From Betaproteobacteria bacterium (GTDB lineage: Bacteria > Pseudomonadota > Gammaproteobacteria > Burkholderiales > Casimicrobiaceae), in NCBI GenBank assembly GCA_003153475.1, contig PLYT01000096.1, forward strand, positions 40,554 through 85,956: a stretch of DNA of 45,403 nucleotides, in the 5' to 3' direction. The notes beneath the pieces were generated by a model. That model had not been told where the DNA came from, ran no database searches, and was given only the letters and a program-made list of their open reading frames with translations. Position 1 is the stretch's first letter. Each line of letters opens with the position of its first letter. Position numbers and translations under genes: made by a program. Shown in pieces: positions 44,180-45,403 of this stretch.

Positions 44180-45403
44180 TTACCAAGTCGCGATCATCGC
44201 GACAACGGCGGCCGCCATCGTGCCGGTCGCCAACCACCCCAGTGCTTTCAGCGGCCGGGTCACGGTGAACGCGCCCATGACTTTGGGATCGTCGGCCAGC
44301 AGCATCATCACGACCATGATCGGCACGGCGATGACGCCGTTGACCACCGCCGCCCAGAACAGCGCTCGGATCGGATCGATCGGCGAAAAGTCCAGCGCGA
44401 CGCCGCCCAGCGTTGCCAGCGCGATGATCGTGTAGAACTCGCGCGCCTCGAGCAGTTTCAGATCGAGGCCGCGCTTCCATTCGAACGTCTCGGCGACCGC
44501 GTAGGCGGCCGATCCGGCGAGCACCGGGACGGCGATCATTCCCGTGCCGATGATACCCAGCGAGAATAGCGCAAAGCTCAGGTCGCCGGCGAGCGGCCGC
44601 AATGCGCTGGCGGCCTGCGCGGAGGTCTGGATGTCGGTGATGCCCGCAACATTCAGGGTCGCGGCCGTGCCGAGGATGATGCAGAACGCCACGATGTTGG
44701 AGAATGCCATCCCGAGGTAGGTATCGATCTTGATGCGGTGCAGATGCTCGGCGGCGCCCTCGGGCGCGTGCGCCAGTGCACCGGCAGCCGGATCGGCGTT
44801 GAGCTCCTCGACCTCCTGGGAGGCCTGCCAGAAGAACAGATACGGACTGATCGTCGTGCCGAAGACGGCGACGATCACCGTCAGGTATTGCGCCGTCAGC
44901 GCGAAATGAGGCCGCACCGCGTGCTCGGCCACGTCGCGCCAGGGGATGTGTATCGTCAGCACCAGGACGACGTACGAAAGCAGCGCCAGCGTCAGCCACT
45001 TCAGATACCGGACATAGCGCTGGTAGGAAAGGAAGACCTGCAGCAGCAGGCAAGCAATGCTGATGACGACTGCGTGCGCGTGCGGCGGCCCCCCGACGAC
45101 CAGCTGCAGCGCCTCGCCCATCGCGGCGATGTCGGCGGCGATGTTGATCGTGTTGGCGACCATCAGCAGGCTCACGATGCTGTAGAGCACCCATGCCGGG
45201 AACTCGCCCTTGATGTTGGCGGCGAGGCCACGCCCGGTCAGGCAGCCCAGGCGCGCGCTGATCATCTGGATGCTCGTCATCAGCGGATAGGTCAGCAGCA
45301 TTGTCCACAGCATGTTGAAGCCGAACTGCGCGCCCGCCTGCGAATAGGTCGCGATGCCGCTGGGATCGTCGTCCGCGGCGCCGGTGATGAGGCCAGGGCC
45401 GAG
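44180..45403 (-). CDS. Nramp-like divalent metal transporter, partial
   Basis: At least 407 residues, with the N-terminus cut by the window end. The first visible residues are LGPGLITGAADDDPSGIATY, which align with TM1 of Nramp transporters. The site has DPSG in place of the canonical DPGN metal motif. Around TM6 the sequence is AVFGTTISPYLFFWQASQEV where canonical Nramps have a MPH motif, so the usual Met ligand is missing. About ten hydrophobic helices follow. The fold is clearly Nramp/APC, but the ion (Mn, Mg, Fe or other) is uncertain. It ends just short of the REP-like units and converges on fba. Confidence 0.85.
   Translation of the reverse strand, partial: LGPGLITGAADDDPSGIATYSQAGAQFGFNMLWTMLLTYPLMTSIQMISARLGCLTGRGLAANIKGEFPAWVLYSIVSLLMVANTINIAADIAAMGEALQLVVGGPPHAHAVVISIACLLLQVFLSYQRYVRYLKWLTLALLSYVVLVLTIHIPWRDVAEHAVRPHFALTAQYLTVIVAVFGTTISPYLFFWQASQEVEELNADPAAGALAHAPEGAAEHLHRIKIDTYLGMAFSNIVAFCIILGTAATLNVAGITDIQTSAQAASALRPLAGDLSFALFSLGIIGTGMIAVPVLAGSAAYAVAETFEWKRGLDLKLLEAREFYTIIALATLGGVALDFSPIDPIRALFWAAVVNGVIAVPIMVVMMLLADDPKVMGAFTVTRPLKALGWLATGTMAAAVVAMIATW

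Noticed and set aside
45301-45309. DnaA-box-like TTGTCCACA
   Set aside because: A single near-match inside the Nramp-like coding region, without a cluster or AT-rich unwinding element.

Overview
The window is high-GC chromosomal DNA from a betaproteobacterium. The evidence is gene content and order: mraZ-rsmH-ftsL-ftsI; argH divergent from algZR; argC, a DUF6776-type gene, bactofilin and erpA facing anmK and an M23 peptidase next to tyrS; speDE next to tkt; and tkt-gap-pgk-pyk-fba. A sox cluster and a class II aldolase of the subtype common in Calvin-cycle bacteria fit a lithotrophic or mixotrophic lineage. No RuBisCO, SoxCD or hydrogenase genes are present here, so autotrophy is not shown. 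The species cannot be named from the sequence alone.

Layout. 1-1909 (minus): start of the division and cell-wall cluster, with a sigma70-type promoter followed by four MraZ-box repeats. 1883-2262: a gene-free gap with an AT-rich core. 2263-5752 (plus): an exported DUF5648-DUF1800 protein and a Tat-exported DUF1501 partner. 5888-11502 (plus): tamA-tamB, for outer-membrane assembly. 11650-11726: tRNA-Arg(CCG). 11926-17127: anchored cytochrome c, rep helicase, apaH, plsC and a PfkB sugar/adenosine kinase. 17227-20567: algR-algZ facing away from argH. 20622-22932: a beta-hydroxyacid dehydrogenase, an OsmC protein, and rplM-rpsI behind a near-consensus promoter. 23073-25728 (plus): argC, DUF6776-like, bactofilin, and erpA with its own promoter and terminator. 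25800-28204 (minus): anmK and the M23 peptidase. 28263-29465: tyrS. 29458-30423: a glycosyltransferase. 30465-34490 (minus): soxYZAXB. 34682-36294 (minus): a small orphan gene, speE and speD. 36457-44053 (plus): tkt, a GNAT gene, gap, pgk, pyk and fba. 44056-44177: two related palindromic units. 44180-end (minus): a partial Nramp-like transporter.

How the genes work together. Three themes stand out. The envelope theme joins the division cluster, TamAB, bactofilin with its membrane coiled-coil neighbour, the M23 endopeptidase, AnmK recycling and PlsC. The energy and carbon theme joins a truncated periplasmic Sox system, an anchored cytochrome c and the lower glycolytic/Calvin-type gene run. 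The third theme is housekeeping: ribosomal proteins, arginine, polyamines, Fe-S insertion, tyrosyl-tRNA synthetase, a repair helicase and Ap4A hydrolysis.

No CRISPR array, prophage, transposase or integrase was seen. Most of the window is conserved core genome, and I did not find a clearly new multi-gene system. The least explained parts are the DUF5648-DUF1800/DUF1501 pair, the DUF6776-bactofilin-M23 neighbourhood, the small gene between speE and soxY, the Nramp-like protein with altered metal-site motifs, and the tandem palindromic units after fba.
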